Of a stretch of 59,388 bases of DNA, positions 51,767-59,388 are shown piece after piece. This DNA comes from Planctomycetota bacterium (GTDB lineage Bacteria > Planctomycetota > UBA8742 > UBA2392). Where the stretch lies: NCBI GenBank assembly GCA_020845475.1, contig JADLFN010000041.1, forward strand, positions 1 to 59,388, in the 5' to 3' direction. The position numbers and the translations under genes are program-made. Under the pieces are notes generated by a model that saw only the letters and a list, made by a program, of their open reading frames with translations, had not been told where the DNA came from and did no database searches. Each line of letters begins with the position of its first letter. The first letter of the stretch is position 1.

Positions 51767-52213
51767 TTACAGATGTAACTTCAATAGCCCTTTGGTTCGA
51801 CCCGGGAGATCCTTTGCTTTGCTGAAAAGCTTTACGAATTCCTCATAGCTCCGGTCTCCCTCAAAGGCTGGGAAAAGGTCAAAGTCGTAGGCCTTTTGAA
51901 CCATTCGTTTCGAACGGGCATTGTAGATAAAAGGGGGGACATCCTTACTCAAGTCAACGTCATCTTTAAGCACAAGAATCATGTCGATATCCGAAGGCAC
52001 TTCTTTGGCGGTCACGTAGCTGCCGTCGATTATAAGCGCCTTAGCGACATTCGCCGAGCGCACTTCTCCGACGTACTCCTTTAACTGTTTTGTCAGCTCC
52101 ATTCGCTGACTGGTTCTTTGGAAACGCCCGAAAACCTCGTCAATTTCTTCGAGCGTAGCCTCATGAAGACCCTCGGGCAGGATCCCCTCCGCATTTAGTT
52201 CGGGTATCGGCAT
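51767..52213 (-). CDS. DUF6932-like minimal nucleotidyltransferase-fold protein
   Basis: The 148-residue protein opens with PELNAEGILPEGLHEATLEEIDEVFGRF, a start I associate with the DUF6932 family, and then carries LIIDGSYVTAKEVPSDIDMILVL. The GS(Y/F)VT...SDID pattern is the polymerase-beta-type nucleotidyltransferase motif with its metal-binding aspartates. The fold family includes MNT antitoxins and tRNA- or protein-modifying enzymes. The product is a single small domain. The gene is the first of a two-gene unit with the 330-residue protein, and both are visibly poorer in G+C than their neighbours. No strong ribosome binding site is seen at the ATG at 52213. Confidence 0.8.
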   Translation of the reverse strand: MPIPELNAEGILPEGLHEATLEEIDEVFGRFQRTSQRMELTKQLKEYVGEVRSANVAKALIIDGSYVTAKEVPSDIDMILVLKDDVDLSKDVPPFIYNARSKRMVQKAYDFDLFPAFEGDRSYEEFVKLFSKAKDLPGRTKGLLKLHL

Positions 52214-52301
52214 TCACGGTCTCAAAACGATGCAGATAATGGTACTAAACTAACGCCAGCAGTGCGTCCCGCACGTTGGCGTAGTACAGGTTGATTGGTC
52301 G

Positions 52302-52931
52302 CTAACTGGTGAACCCAGCTTTGGCGTGGCTGCCGTCGCACATGGGTTTGTTTTGGCTGGCTCCGCAGCGGCACAGGAAACACTTTTCGCCCTGGTAGAT
52401 GACGTCGCCGCGCGCGTTTTTGAGCGTGAGTGGGCCTTCGATTTGCACGGGGCCGTTGGGGAATGGCGCTAGTTTCAGCGCTCCGGCCTTGGGTGCTATT
52501 GCCGCGACGGCCTTGGCCGCGTTGGCGCCGTCTTCTTTGAAGCGGATTTCTTCGTGGGAGTTGTCGCAGTGCGGCTTGTTGTGGGAAGCTCCGCAGCGGC
52601 ACAGGGCTGCGCGTTTTTCTTTTGTGCCGCCTAAATCCATTTCGCCGCGCAGATACACGGGGCCGTTGGCCGTTACGTGCCCCGTGGGCGTGGCATCGGG
52701 CTTTTCTTCGGGGCCCTGCTTGAGCTTGTAGCGCAGGGCTCCCGAAGGGCATTGAATGATGGCCTTGGCGATTTCTTCAGCCTTGCCGCCGTCGGGCTTG
52801 ATCCAGGGCCGCGCGTCGGGGTTGAACACTTCGGGCAGGCCGTGCACACACTCCGCAGCGTGGATGCAGCGCGTGGCGCTGAACTCGACGTCGATCTCTT
52901 TGCCCGCGTATTTCTTGAACTTGTCGGCCAT
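52302..52931 (-). CDS. Iron-sulfur protein: mono-cluster ferredoxin domain plus two CDGSH domains
   Basis: The 209-residue product has three parts. Residues 1-70 fit the divergent 4Fe-4S mono-cluster domain (PF06902-type: ATRCIHAAECVHGLPEVF and IIQCPSGALRY). Residues 105-135 are a first CDGSH-like site with CRCGASHNKPHCDNSH, where Gly of the CDGSH motif is Asn. The last ~65 residues have a canonical CRCGASQNKPMCDGSH. The CDGSH family binds a 2Fe-2S cluster with one His and three Cys. I infer an electron-transfer or redox-sensing cytoplasmic protein. The gene starts two bases after the stop of the upstream secreted-protein gene. Confidence 0.9.
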   Translation of the reverse strand: MADKFKKYAGKEIDVEFSATRCIHAAECVHGLPEVFNPDARPWIKPDGGKAEEIAKAIIQCPSGALRYKLKQGPEEKPDATPTGHVTANGPVYLRGEMDLGGTKEKRAALCRCGASHNKPHCDNSHEEIRFKEDGANAAKAVAAIAPKAGALKLAPFPNGPVQIEGPLTLKNARGDVIYQGEKCFLCRCGASQNKPMCDGSHAKAGFTS

Positions 52932-52933
52932 GG

Positions 52934-54592
52934 CTACTTGCTCCAGCCGCTGGGGCGCGGCTTGACCTCGGCCGCCTTCTCTTCCGTTGTTGCGCTGTCC
53001 GGGTTTTCCTCGCTGACCAGCAGCACGCCGGAGCTGTCGCAGCGGAATTCGCCGGTGGTCTTGCCCGTTTCGGTAAGCTTGAGCGTGCGGCTTACGCCGC
53101 ACACGCGCAGCGTGACGCTGATCGTGTCCACCTCGGGTGTTTTGTCGGCCTTGAGTTTCACGGAAATCCAGACGCGCGCGCCGGCCTTTTCCGAAACCAG
53201 CGCATTGAGCACCAGGATGTCCAGGGGCTTGAAGTCCTTGTCGCAGAAATAGATGCCCGGCGTGGTGATCAGCACGACCTTGGGCTCCTCAACCTTGGCC
53301 GGCGGTTTCTCTTCGCCTTCTTTGGTGGTACCGACAGTGGCGCTGCCATCGCCGCCGGAGCGCGGCTGGGAGCCGCCCGCGGGTGCGGGCGCAGCGCCGG
53401 GGCTTGGGCCGCGCGGAGGTTCGGCGCGGCCGCCTGGTGCAGGCTGAACGCCGGGGTTCGCCGGGCCAGGGGGTGGCGCGCTGGACTCGCGCGGGGCCGA
53501 ACCGCCCCCCGGCTGGGCCGGCGAGTTGACCGATCTCCCGCCGGAGTTGCGGTTGCTGTTGCCACTATCGTTGCGGCTTGGGCGTTCGGTTTCGCGGGTG
53601 CGCGAAGCGCCCGTGCCGGAGGATGGATTATTCTGGCTCGTGCCGCTGCTGGTGGTTTCCCCGGAGCTCGATGAATTGCTGCCCTGGTTGCTGGTGTCCG
53701 CGGGCGCGTCGGTGTTGTCGTTGCTGCCGGCAATCGTGGTCAGGGCCGTGTGGGCGTTGGCCACAAGGGTGCTTTGGCCGCCCAAAGCCGCGCCGCTGAT
53801 GGCGCAGTTCAGTGCGCCCAGAACGCCGCCGGTGGTGGTGAAGAGCGAGGTGTCGTAGCTGATCTCGGTGACGCGCACGACGGTATCGGCCTGCCCGGAG
53901 TTGATGATGAAATTGAACTGGGTGTTGTTCTCGGCCAGTGCCGGAGAGCCGATGGTGCCCTTGCTGGTGACGGGTGAGGGTGCACGGGAAAAGCGCGTGC
54001 CGGTGGGCGCGCTGAGCGTGACGGCGCCGCTGAGGTTCCCGCTGAGCACGATCACGCCCGCATTCTGGGCATCGGTCACGTTGACTCGCACCACGGGCGA
54101 ACTCTCGACCGAAACATCGATGGCGCCGACTTTGGCCGGGCCTAGCAGCCCAAGCGTGGCGCGCTGGGTGCTGAGAACTTTGGTGCCGTTGACGGAGTAA
54201 AAGATCAGGCTGACGTCGCTTACGCCCATGGCGTCGGCGTCGACGTTGACCTTGCACTCGGCTTCATTGGCATTGAGCATCTTGAAGCTGCCGGTGACGA
54301 GCTTGACGCCCTCGCCGAACTTGATTTCAGGCTGGCGCGATGAACTGGAGGCAAAGCCCGCAGGCGTGTTGGAAATCAGGCGCAGCGTTGCGTTCTGCGC
54401 GCCGGTGGCCAGGCCCGTGGGTTCAAGCACGAAGGACTCTTTGCTCTCGCTGGCCTGTGGCGTGGGGATGGAAGTCGGTGGTGTCTGGGCGCAAAGGGGC
54501 GCGGCCAAGGCAAGCATGAGCAGCCATGACCAAAAGCCGATGTTCAAATTCCGGTCGGCAATGGCCAGGTCTTTGTAGGGATCATGGGTCAT
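52934..54592 (-). CDS. Secreted Ser/Pro-rich protein with beta-sandwich domains
   Basis: The 552-residue product starts at 54592, inside the end of the upstream CorB-type gene (11-base overlap), with GGAG upstream of the start. A membrane-signal segment lies at about 18-36 (WLLMLALAAPLCAQ). The first ~250 residues are beta-rich repeats typical of Ig/cohesin-like export modules (for example SGAVTLSAPTGTRFSRAPSP). The middle (~300-430) is a disordered Ser/Asn/Gly/Pro-rich linker. The end has another beta-rich segment with Cys residues (FCDKDFKPLDILV, VTLRVCGVSRTLKLTE). The precise role is unknown; a surface or extracellular protein is likely. Confidence 0.7.
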   Translation of the reverse strand: MTHDPYKDLAIADRNLNIGFWSWLLMLALAAPLCAQTPPTSIPTPQASESKESFVLEPTGLATGAQNATLRLISNTPAGFASSSSRQPEIKFGEGVKLVTGSFKMLNANEAECKVNVDADAMGVSDVSLIFYSVNGTKVLSTQRATLGLLGPAKVGAIDVSVESSPVVRVNVTDAQNAGVIVLSGNLSGAVTLSAPTGTRFSRAPSPVTSKGTIGSPALAENNTQFNFIINSGQADTVVRVTEISYDTSLFTTTGGVLGALNCAISGAALGGQSTLVANAHTALTTIAGSNDNTDAPADTSNQGSNSSSSGETTSSGTSQNNPSSGTGASRTRETERPSRNDSGNSNRNSGGRSVNSPAQPGGGSAPRESSAPPPGPANPGVQPAPGGRAEPPRGPSPGAAPAPAGGSQPRSGGDGSATVGTTKEGEEKPPAKVEEPKVVLITTPGIYFCDKDFKPLDILVLNALVSEKAGARVWISVKLKADKTPEVDTISVTLRVCGVSRTLKLTETGKTTGEFRCDSSGVLLVSEENPDSATTEEKAAEVKPRPSGWSK

Positions 54593-55979
54593 TTTGCTTC
54601 TCCGGCTTGGGGCCATCGGTTTTCGGATCAATGGCCGGAAACGGCATGACGGAGGTGTCATCGGATAGCGGCAGGTCGCTGATGCGCACACTGTCGCCGC
54701 TGAAACCCTCCAGCTTGCTGATCTCCAGGCGCCGCACGCGCTGGTCGCGCACGCGGGTGGCCTTGAACCGCAATGAATGATACGTCGCTTCTTCCCCTTC
54801 CGACGGGATTTTCCCGAATGCCTTGAGTGCCAGCCCTGCCGCTGTGCTCGCTCCCTCGCTGGCTTCCTCGGTCAAGTCCTGGCCGATGGTCTCCTGCAAC
54901 TCCTCGATACCCAGACGCCCGTCCACCTCCCATACGCCGTTGGCGCGGCGCTCGATCAGGCGCGCCTGCACGTCGTATTCGTCCTCGACGCGGCCCACGA
55001 GTACCTCGACGATATCCTCGAAGGTGACGAGGCCCGAGGTGCCGCCGTATTCGTCGATCACGATGGCAAGGTGCGCGCGCCGCTCGCGCATCTTCTCGAG
55101 CAACACGCCGACACTCATGGTCTCGGGCACGAACAGTGCGGGGTGCAGGTAGTCCTGCAAGTTGAACTTGGCTTCATCGGCGGGGCTCAGGCGCAGAATC
55201 TCTTTGTAATTGAGCACGCCGAGGATGTCGTCGAGGTCGTGGAGGAACACGGGCGTTCGTGAAAACAGGTCGCGCTTGAAGGTGCTGCGCAAGTCGGCGA
55301 GCGTGGTCTTGGCGGGAATGGCATGGATGTCGGTGCGCGGCACCATGATGTCGCGCACCCTGGTTTCGTTGAGCACGCTGGCCTTCTGCACGATCGCCAT
55401 TTCCATGGAGTCGATCACGCCCATCTCTTCGCCCATCTTGGCCATGGTTTGCAGTTCATCGACGCTGACCTGGGTTTCGGCTGCGTGCCTGCCGCCGCCT
55501 AAAATCCAGGTCAGACCGCGGGTCATGGCGCCCAGCACCAGCGTCAGCGGGCTGAGCAGCTTCACCACGGCAAAGCACGGCCAGGCCGCGAACATGGACC
55601 AGTTGCTGGGAAAGGTCACGGCAATGGCCTTGGGGATGACCTCGCCGAACACCAGCAATACTCCGATGGCGGAAACGCTGGCGACAATGGGCGCGGCCCA
55701 GCGCGGGAGAAGGTCGCTGCCGGCGAGTTGCTGGTCAAACAGCACGCTGGCAAAGATGGCCAGAAGGGTGTTCACGATGGTGTTGCCGACGAGCAGCGCG
55801 GCAATCACGCGGCGCCGGTCGGAGAGCATGGACTTGAGCAATCGGGCGCGGCGATGGCCATCATCGACCAGCCGCTCCAATGTGACATCGGACAAGGCCG
55901 TCAGGGCGCTCTCGGTGCCGGAGAAAAACGCCGAGCACAACAACAATAGAATGAAGGCGAGAACGTCACCGGGGGTCAT
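54582..55979 (-). CDS. CorB/CNNM-type transporter-like protein (DUF21-CBS-CorC)
   Basis: The 465-residue protein begins with a DUF21 membrane domain (about 1-190; FILLLLCSAFFSGTESALTALSD), continues with a CBS pair (about 205-330; VRDIMVPRTDIHAIPAKTTL and LAIVIDEYGGTSGLVTFEDIVEVLVG) and ends with a CorC_HlyC domain (about 345-430; WEVDGRLGIEELQETIG). It is a member of the family often labelled hemolysin; CNNM/CorB relatives move Mg2+ or related divalent ions. Length and order are normal. It is the first gene of a minus-strand set with the secreted Ser/Pro-rich gene and the CDGSH gene. Confidence 0.92.
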   Translation of the reverse strand: MTPGDVLAFILLLLCSAFFSGTESALTALSDVTLERLVDDGHRRARLLKSMLSDRRRVIAALLVGNTIVNTLLAIFASVLFDQQLAGSDLLPRWAAPIVASVSAIGVLLVFGEVIPKAIAVTFPSNWSMFAAWPCFAVVKLLSPLTLVLGAMTRGLTWILGGGRHAAETQVSVDELQTMAKMGEEMGVIDSMEMAIVQKASVLNETRVRDIMVPRTDIHAIPAKTTLADLRSTFKRDLFSRTPVFLHDLDDILGVLNYKEILRLSPADEAKFNLQDYLHPALFVPETMSVGVLLEKMRERRAHLAIVIDEYGGTSGLVTFEDIVEVLVGRVEDEYDVQARLIERRANGVWEVDGRLGIEELQETIGQDLTEEASEGASTAAGLALKAFGKIPSEGEEATYHSLRFKATRVRDQRVRRLEISKLEGFSGDSVRISDLPLSDDTSVMPFPAIDPKTDGPKPEKQNDP

Positions 55980-56033
55980 AGCACACGGTTATAGGAACCA
56001 CGCGGCGCTTCGCACGGGGTGGAAGGGCGATTG

Positions 56034-58886
56034 TCACTTGCCCTGCCGTGCGCGCGTGCCCTTGAATTCTTCGCTGTTGAAGCGCTTGTCCAGTTCATCG
56101 GCGCGCGCGAGATTGCCATTGTCCAGCTCAAAGCGCGCCTGCATCTTGAGCGCATAGGCCATGTATTCGCGCATGGGCGTAAACCCTGCGTCCGAGGCCG
56201 GCAGCGCGGAAAAGCACGAGTCCATGGCCGCGAAGAACTCGTGGCTCGCGCCCAGCTCGGCAAACCAGGCAAAGATGCCGGCGACTACGGGCGCGTCGCC
56301 TTTGGTTCCGTTGCAGGGCGCCAGCACGGCTTGCCGCAGGCGGTCGTCAATGGCAATCAGGTGTGCGATCGCGCAGGCCAGGCCGCTGATGTCCTTTTCA
56401 CGGCCGGGGCCGAGGTCGGCGGCCGTCCATTCTTTCTTGGTGGCGCCGGCGAACACGACCAGCGTCCATTGCGCTTCATCGGCCTGGTTCTTGACGTCGA
56501 GGCGGATGCGCGCGTCCTTGGCGCCAAACAGCGTTTCGGCGGCCTTGGGCCAGGGTTTTTGCTTCAACTGCTCGCCCTGCCAGGTGGTTGAGGGCAGCAG
56601 CGCGCGCGCGCCGGCACCCAGCGCAATCAGGGCCTGCACTTCGTGGCGGGTTTGCTCGCGGCGCAGGCGCAGCGTTTCCAGGCAGCCCGCAAATGCGGGG
56701 TTGCTCTTGTACTGGTTGAAAGTCGCGTTGGACTTCTCGAACGTCTCCAGCCGCGTCGTCGGTGACTTGAAATCGCCGCGCGCGATGTCCGCCGAAACCT
56801 GGGCGCAGAGGTCAAGTATCGCCTGCTCCGTGTCCGCCAGCGCCTTTTCGAGCTTGCGTTTGGTTTCGTCCTCGAGACCCTTCTTGGCCAGGTCGCGGTT
56901 CTTGACCGCGGCGTCGAGAATCTTGTCCTTGATGTACTTGCGTGATTTTTCGTGGTCGCAGGCATCGTGCGGGCCCTGTGCCAGCTTCACCGCTTCTTCC
57001 AGGATTTCCACGCGCTTGACCGGGTCAGTCTCCGGCGCGGCTTCGGTGGTCTTTTTGGCCACGGTCTGGCCCAGCCTGGTCAGTTGGGCGTCAACGTCCT
57101 TCCAATACTGGACAAACCAGTATTCGTGCGCCTCTTCGTAGATCTTCCTGCGCGCGGGCTGCTCGTCCTTCTCGTGCTTGTCGAGGAATGCCTTGAGGAT
57201 GGATTCAGCCTCCTGGAACTTCCATTGCTCCATCTTGTCGGCCTTGTCGCGCTGAGTCTTGCTCCATTCTTCGCGCAGCGCGTTGACCTGGTCGGTGTCT
57301 TCGGTGACTTTGGTTTTGTACAGCTCGATCATCTTGCGGGCTTCGCCGATCAGCGTGCTGTCCGGGTTCTCCTTGACGGCCTGCTCGAGCATCTCGATGG
57401 CCTTCTGGTATTCCAGGTTGCGTGCGCGTTCATCGGCGAGGATCATCACGCGATTGAGCCGGATGTCGGCGTTCTTTTGCGCATCACTCAGGGTGTTGGC
57501 GGGCGGCGTATTGGCCGGCGGCGCGTTGGTGTTTGTGCCCGCTATCGGAGAGTTGCTGTTCGAAGCCGCGCCGTTGCCGGTGTCAAACGCGAACACCCAG
57601 AGAATGATCGCAAGCGCCGCCACGCCCACCACGGCCGCAATCGCCGCGAGCATCAGGTTGCGCTTTTGCGCCGAAGCAACGAGCTGCTCCTGCATCTCTG
57701 CGCTGGGCCCCTTGACCGGTTTGGCGAAGACGGAAGCTTCTGTCTGGCCGCGCTTTTGCGCCAGCGACTGCCAGTTTTCGAGGTCATTGAGCACATCGCT
57801 GGCGTGCTGGTATCGCTCGGCGGGATTCTTGGCGAGCATCTTGTCGATGATCGTGACGATCGCGGGCGGACAATCGGGCAGGTGCGTCGTGATCGGCGGG
57901 TGCGGGTCGCGCACCTGCTTCTTGAGAATCTCCTTGACGGTCTGGCCGGTGAACAGCGTCTGGCCGCACAGGATGCGATAGAACGTCGCGCCCAGCGCGT
58001 AAATATCGGCGCGGTGGTCAATGGGCTTGCCCATGGCCTGCTCGGGCGCGATGTAGTGCGGCGTGCCGAACACGCCAGCCTGCTCACCCTGCAACTCCTG
58101 CGCGCTCATGGCCAGGCCGAGGTCGCCCAGCTTCACGGCCTCGTCTTCCATCACCATCAGGTTGTCCGGTTTGATATCGCGGTGCACCAGGCTCTTGCGC
58201 TCGCCGTAATCGAGCGCGCGGCAGGCGTCTTTGATGATGACCACAGCGCGCGGCAGCTCGATGCGCTTGGCGCTGTTGAGCTGGTCAAGCACGCTGCCCT
58301 TGGCCGCGAATTCCATCGAGAAGTAGTACTGGCCCTTCTCTTCGCCCACGTCATAGACCTGGATGATGTTCGGGTGGTTCAAGGCGCCGGCGGCGCGCGC
58401 CTCTTTCAGGAACATCTCGCAGAACTTGGCGTCCTTGACGAGATCGGGCGAAAGCACTTTCAAGGCCACGACGCGGCCCAGCGAAAGCTGGATCGCCTTG
58501 TAAACGGTACCCATGGCGCCGCGGCCCAGGCGCTGCTCGATGCGATAGCCGCCCACCTGCTGGCCAATGAGCCCGCCCTGCTTGCTGTCGGCTTCGTCGG
58601 CCAGCCACGAAAGCATGGTTTCGCCGCACTGGATCATGTCGCCGTTGGCCAGTTTTACCGGCCCGTCGGCGGTTTTGCCGTTGACCTGCGTGCCGTTGGC
58701 CGAGCCGAGATCTTTCAGGCCGAACACGGAGCCTTTGCTCGCAATCAGGAAGTGCTTGCGCGAGCACATGACATCGGAGAGTTGCAGGTTGGCCGCCACG
58801 TCACGACCGACCACCACCTGGTCGCCGATCTTCAGCTCCAGGCTCTTCCCACGGTCCGGCCCTTTTTCAATCAGCAAACGCGGCAT
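56034..58886 (-). CDS. FHA domain Ser/Thr protein kinase with membrane segment and large C-terminal domain
   Basis: The 950-residue product starts at 58886, where MPRLLIEKGPDRGK begins an FHA domain (about 1-95; VVGRD, SRKH at 42-45, DLGSANGTQVN). The Hanks-type kinase domain (about 113-375) has GRGAMGTVY (121-129), Lys143, Glu162, HRDIKPDN (235-242) and APE (280-282). The DFG motif is DLG at 255-257, as in some bacterial kinases. A membrane segment lies at about 411-434. The ~500-residue outer part begins with a disordered Ala/Pro/Asn stretch and continues as TPR-like and coiled helices without a known name. A longer frame reaches 84 codons upstream without support. The kinase probably phosphorylates the FHA protein at 6040 or others; that is inferred. 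Confidence 0.92.
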   Translation of the reverse strand: MPRLLIEKGPDRGKSLELKIGDQVVVGRDVAANLQLSDVMCSRKHFLIASKGSVFGLKDLGSANGTQVNGKTADGPVKLANGDMIQCGETMLSWLADEADSKQGGLIGQQVGGYRIEQRLGRGAMGTVYKAIQLSLGRVVALKVLSPDLVKDAKFCEMFLKEARAAGALNHPNIIQVYDVGEEKGQYYFSMEFAAKGSVLDQLNSAKRIELPRAVVIIKDACRALDYGERKSLVHRDIKPDNLMVMEDEAVKLGDLGLAMSAQELQGEQAGVFGTPHYIAPEQAMGKPIDHRADIYALGATFYRILCGQTLFTGQTVKEILKKQVRDPHPPITTHLPDCPPAIVTIIDKMLAKNPAERYQHASDVLNDLENWQSLAQKRGQTEASVFAKPVKGPSAEMQEQLVASAQKRNLMLAAIAAVVGVAALAIILWVFAFDTGNGAASNSNSPIAGTNTNAPPANTPPANTLSDAQKNADIRLNRVMILADERARNLEYQKAIEMLEQAVKENPDSTLIGEARKMIELYKTKVTEDTDQVNALREEWSKTQRDKADKMEQWKFQEAESILKAFLDKHEKDEQPARRKIYEEAHEYWFVQYWKDVDAQLTRLGQTVAKKTTEAAPETDPVKRVEILEEAVKLAQGPHDACDHEKSRKYIKDKILDAAVKNRDLAKKGLEDETKRKLEKALADTEQAILDLCAQVSADIARGDFKSPTTRLETFEKSNATFNQYKSNPAFAGCLETLRLRREQTRHEVQALIALGAGARALLPSTTWQGEQLKQKPWPKAAETLFGAKDARIRLDVKNQADEAQWTLVVFAGATKKEWTAADLGPGREKDISGLACAIAHLIAIDDRLRQAVLAPCNGTKGDAPVVAGIFAWFAELGASHEFFAAMDSCFSALPASDAGFTPMREYMAYALKMQARFELDNGNLARADELDKRFNSEEFKGTRARQGK

Positions 58887-59101
58887 GGGTCCCGATTGGG
58901 GTGCAACGACACAGGGGCATTCCGCGAGAGTAAGTGGCTCGCGCTCAAGCATTATTACACGCGCCATTGCCCCAGTTCCACGGCGCGGGCCAAGTATCGC
59001 AAGAAAGTGAGCGGAATCAATGCGGGAAGCATGGGGCAATTCCGACTCATCAATCAAAAAAACGCGCGCGAGCGCATCCGCCCCCGGGCGTGCGCTGCGC
59101 G

Positions 59102-59388
59102 TTATGGTTGTCTCTGCTTGCTCTGCTGGAACATCCACTTCGCCTTCGCCATGATCTCGGCTACGTCAATCCCGGCTGCCTCGTTGGGCGTGGCTGGCTT
59201 CGGGGGCGGGTCCGCTTTCACTTCCTGCGGGCCCGCATTCACAGGCGGGGGATTGCTTGCCGGCGGAGTGATGCGTTTTCGCGCCTGATCCATCCACTCG
59301 CGCACTTTGGCGAGCGCCTCAAACATCGAGTTCACGCTGCAATGGGCCAGGTCTTCAAGGTCGAGCTTCAACTCATCCTTGAAAATGC
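59102..59388 (-). CDS. Partial protein, cut by the right edge
   Basis: The frame is open to the end of the window, so the start is not seen. The 95 visible residues begin with KDELKLDLEDLAHCSVNSMFEALAKVREWMDQ, then a Pro-rich linker (ITPPASNPPPVNAG, DPPPKPATPNEAA) and a helical end (VAEIMAKAKWMFQQSK). I recognise no family. It ends 215 bases before the start of the FHA kinase on the same strand; that gap shows nothing I can name. Confidence 0.5.
   Translation of the reverse strand, partial: IFKDELKLDLEDLAHCSVNSMFEALAKVREWMDQARKRITPPASNPPPVNAGPQEVKADPPPKPATPNEAAGIDVAEIMAKAKWMFQQSKQRQP

Noticed and set aside
56952..59288. Very long plus-strand open frame (778 codons) opposite the FHA kinase gene
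   Set aside because: It lies antisense to a gene with clear kinase and FHA motifs, shows no domain of its own and is explained by G+C-rich codon use.
1..59388. CRISPR array, rRNA genes or prophage
   Set aside because: No regularly spaced direct repeats with unique spacers, no rRNA-like sequence and no phage structural genes were seen.

Overview
The window is a 59.4-kb piece of a G+C-rich bacterial chromosome. It carries about 46 protein genes and one gene cut by the right edge. I see no rRNA, tRNA, CRISPR array, phage or transposase gene. The protein mix suggests an uncultured Planctomycetota-like lineage: an FHA-Ser/Thr kinase with a large C-terminal sensor, a CHASE2 adenylate cyclase, a caspase-like protease, a gingipain-like C25 protease, beta-helix surface proteins and many TPR proteins. 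The SSB and aspartyl-tRNA synthetase sequences are consistent with this. The placement is an inference from gene content only.

Layout. (1) 0.5-12 kb: secreted caspase-like protein with Tudor/chromo-like repeats, an orphan histidine kinase, rsgA, a zinc metalloprotease lipoprotein, a long FHA scaffold protein, aspS (with a perfect palindrome inside its reading frame), a STAS/zinc-ribbon pair and a stand-alone tRNA-binding domain. (2) 12-24 kb: three tandem, translationally coupled paralogous membrane proteins that look like GT-C glycosyltransferases, then ubiX, two TPR paralogues, proC, an EEP-fold hydrolase and arginase. (3) 24-27.5 kb: dnaA and dnaN. Upstream of dnaA lies a 650-base non-coding region with three CTTGAC-NN-GTCAAG palindromes and a perfect inverted repeat, so it is the best candidate for a replication-origin or dnaA control region. 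(4) 27.5-34 kb: CHASE2 adenylate cyclase and a cluster of exported proteins (SH3-like, M48 lipoprotease, C25 protease). (5) 34-38 kb: rplY(ctc)-rpsF-ssb-rpsR-rplI and ymdB. (6) 38-50 kb: beta-helix surface protein with a C-terminal sorting tail, def, TPR proteins, a KAP-like NTPase, purine nucleoside phosphorylase, a membrane GGDEF protein, a secreted unknown and an acyl-CoA dehydrogenase. (7) 50.7-52.2 kb: a two-gene, visibly less G+C-rich module of a DUF6932-like nucleotidyltransferase and an unrecognised partner. This is the most island-like part. (8) 52.3-59.4 kb: a CDGSH/ferredoxin protein, a secreted Ser/Pro-rich protein, a CorB/CNNM-type transporter and the FHA-Ser/Thr kinase.

The intergenic DNA is unusual. 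Many gaps hold short words repeated with a 7-10 base period, often arranged as hairpins (CTTGGCG, CCGCGAT, CGACT, CACAGAT, CACGAAGC, GAGAGATG). There are also two mobile-looking palindromes: 28 bases inside aspS and a 140-base element with inverted-repeat ends at 42628-42767. The candidates for undescribed biology are the tandem GT-C-like trio, the nucleotidyltransferase module, the caspase-Tudor fusion, the palindrome domesticated in aspS, and the CTTGAC site array before dnaA.
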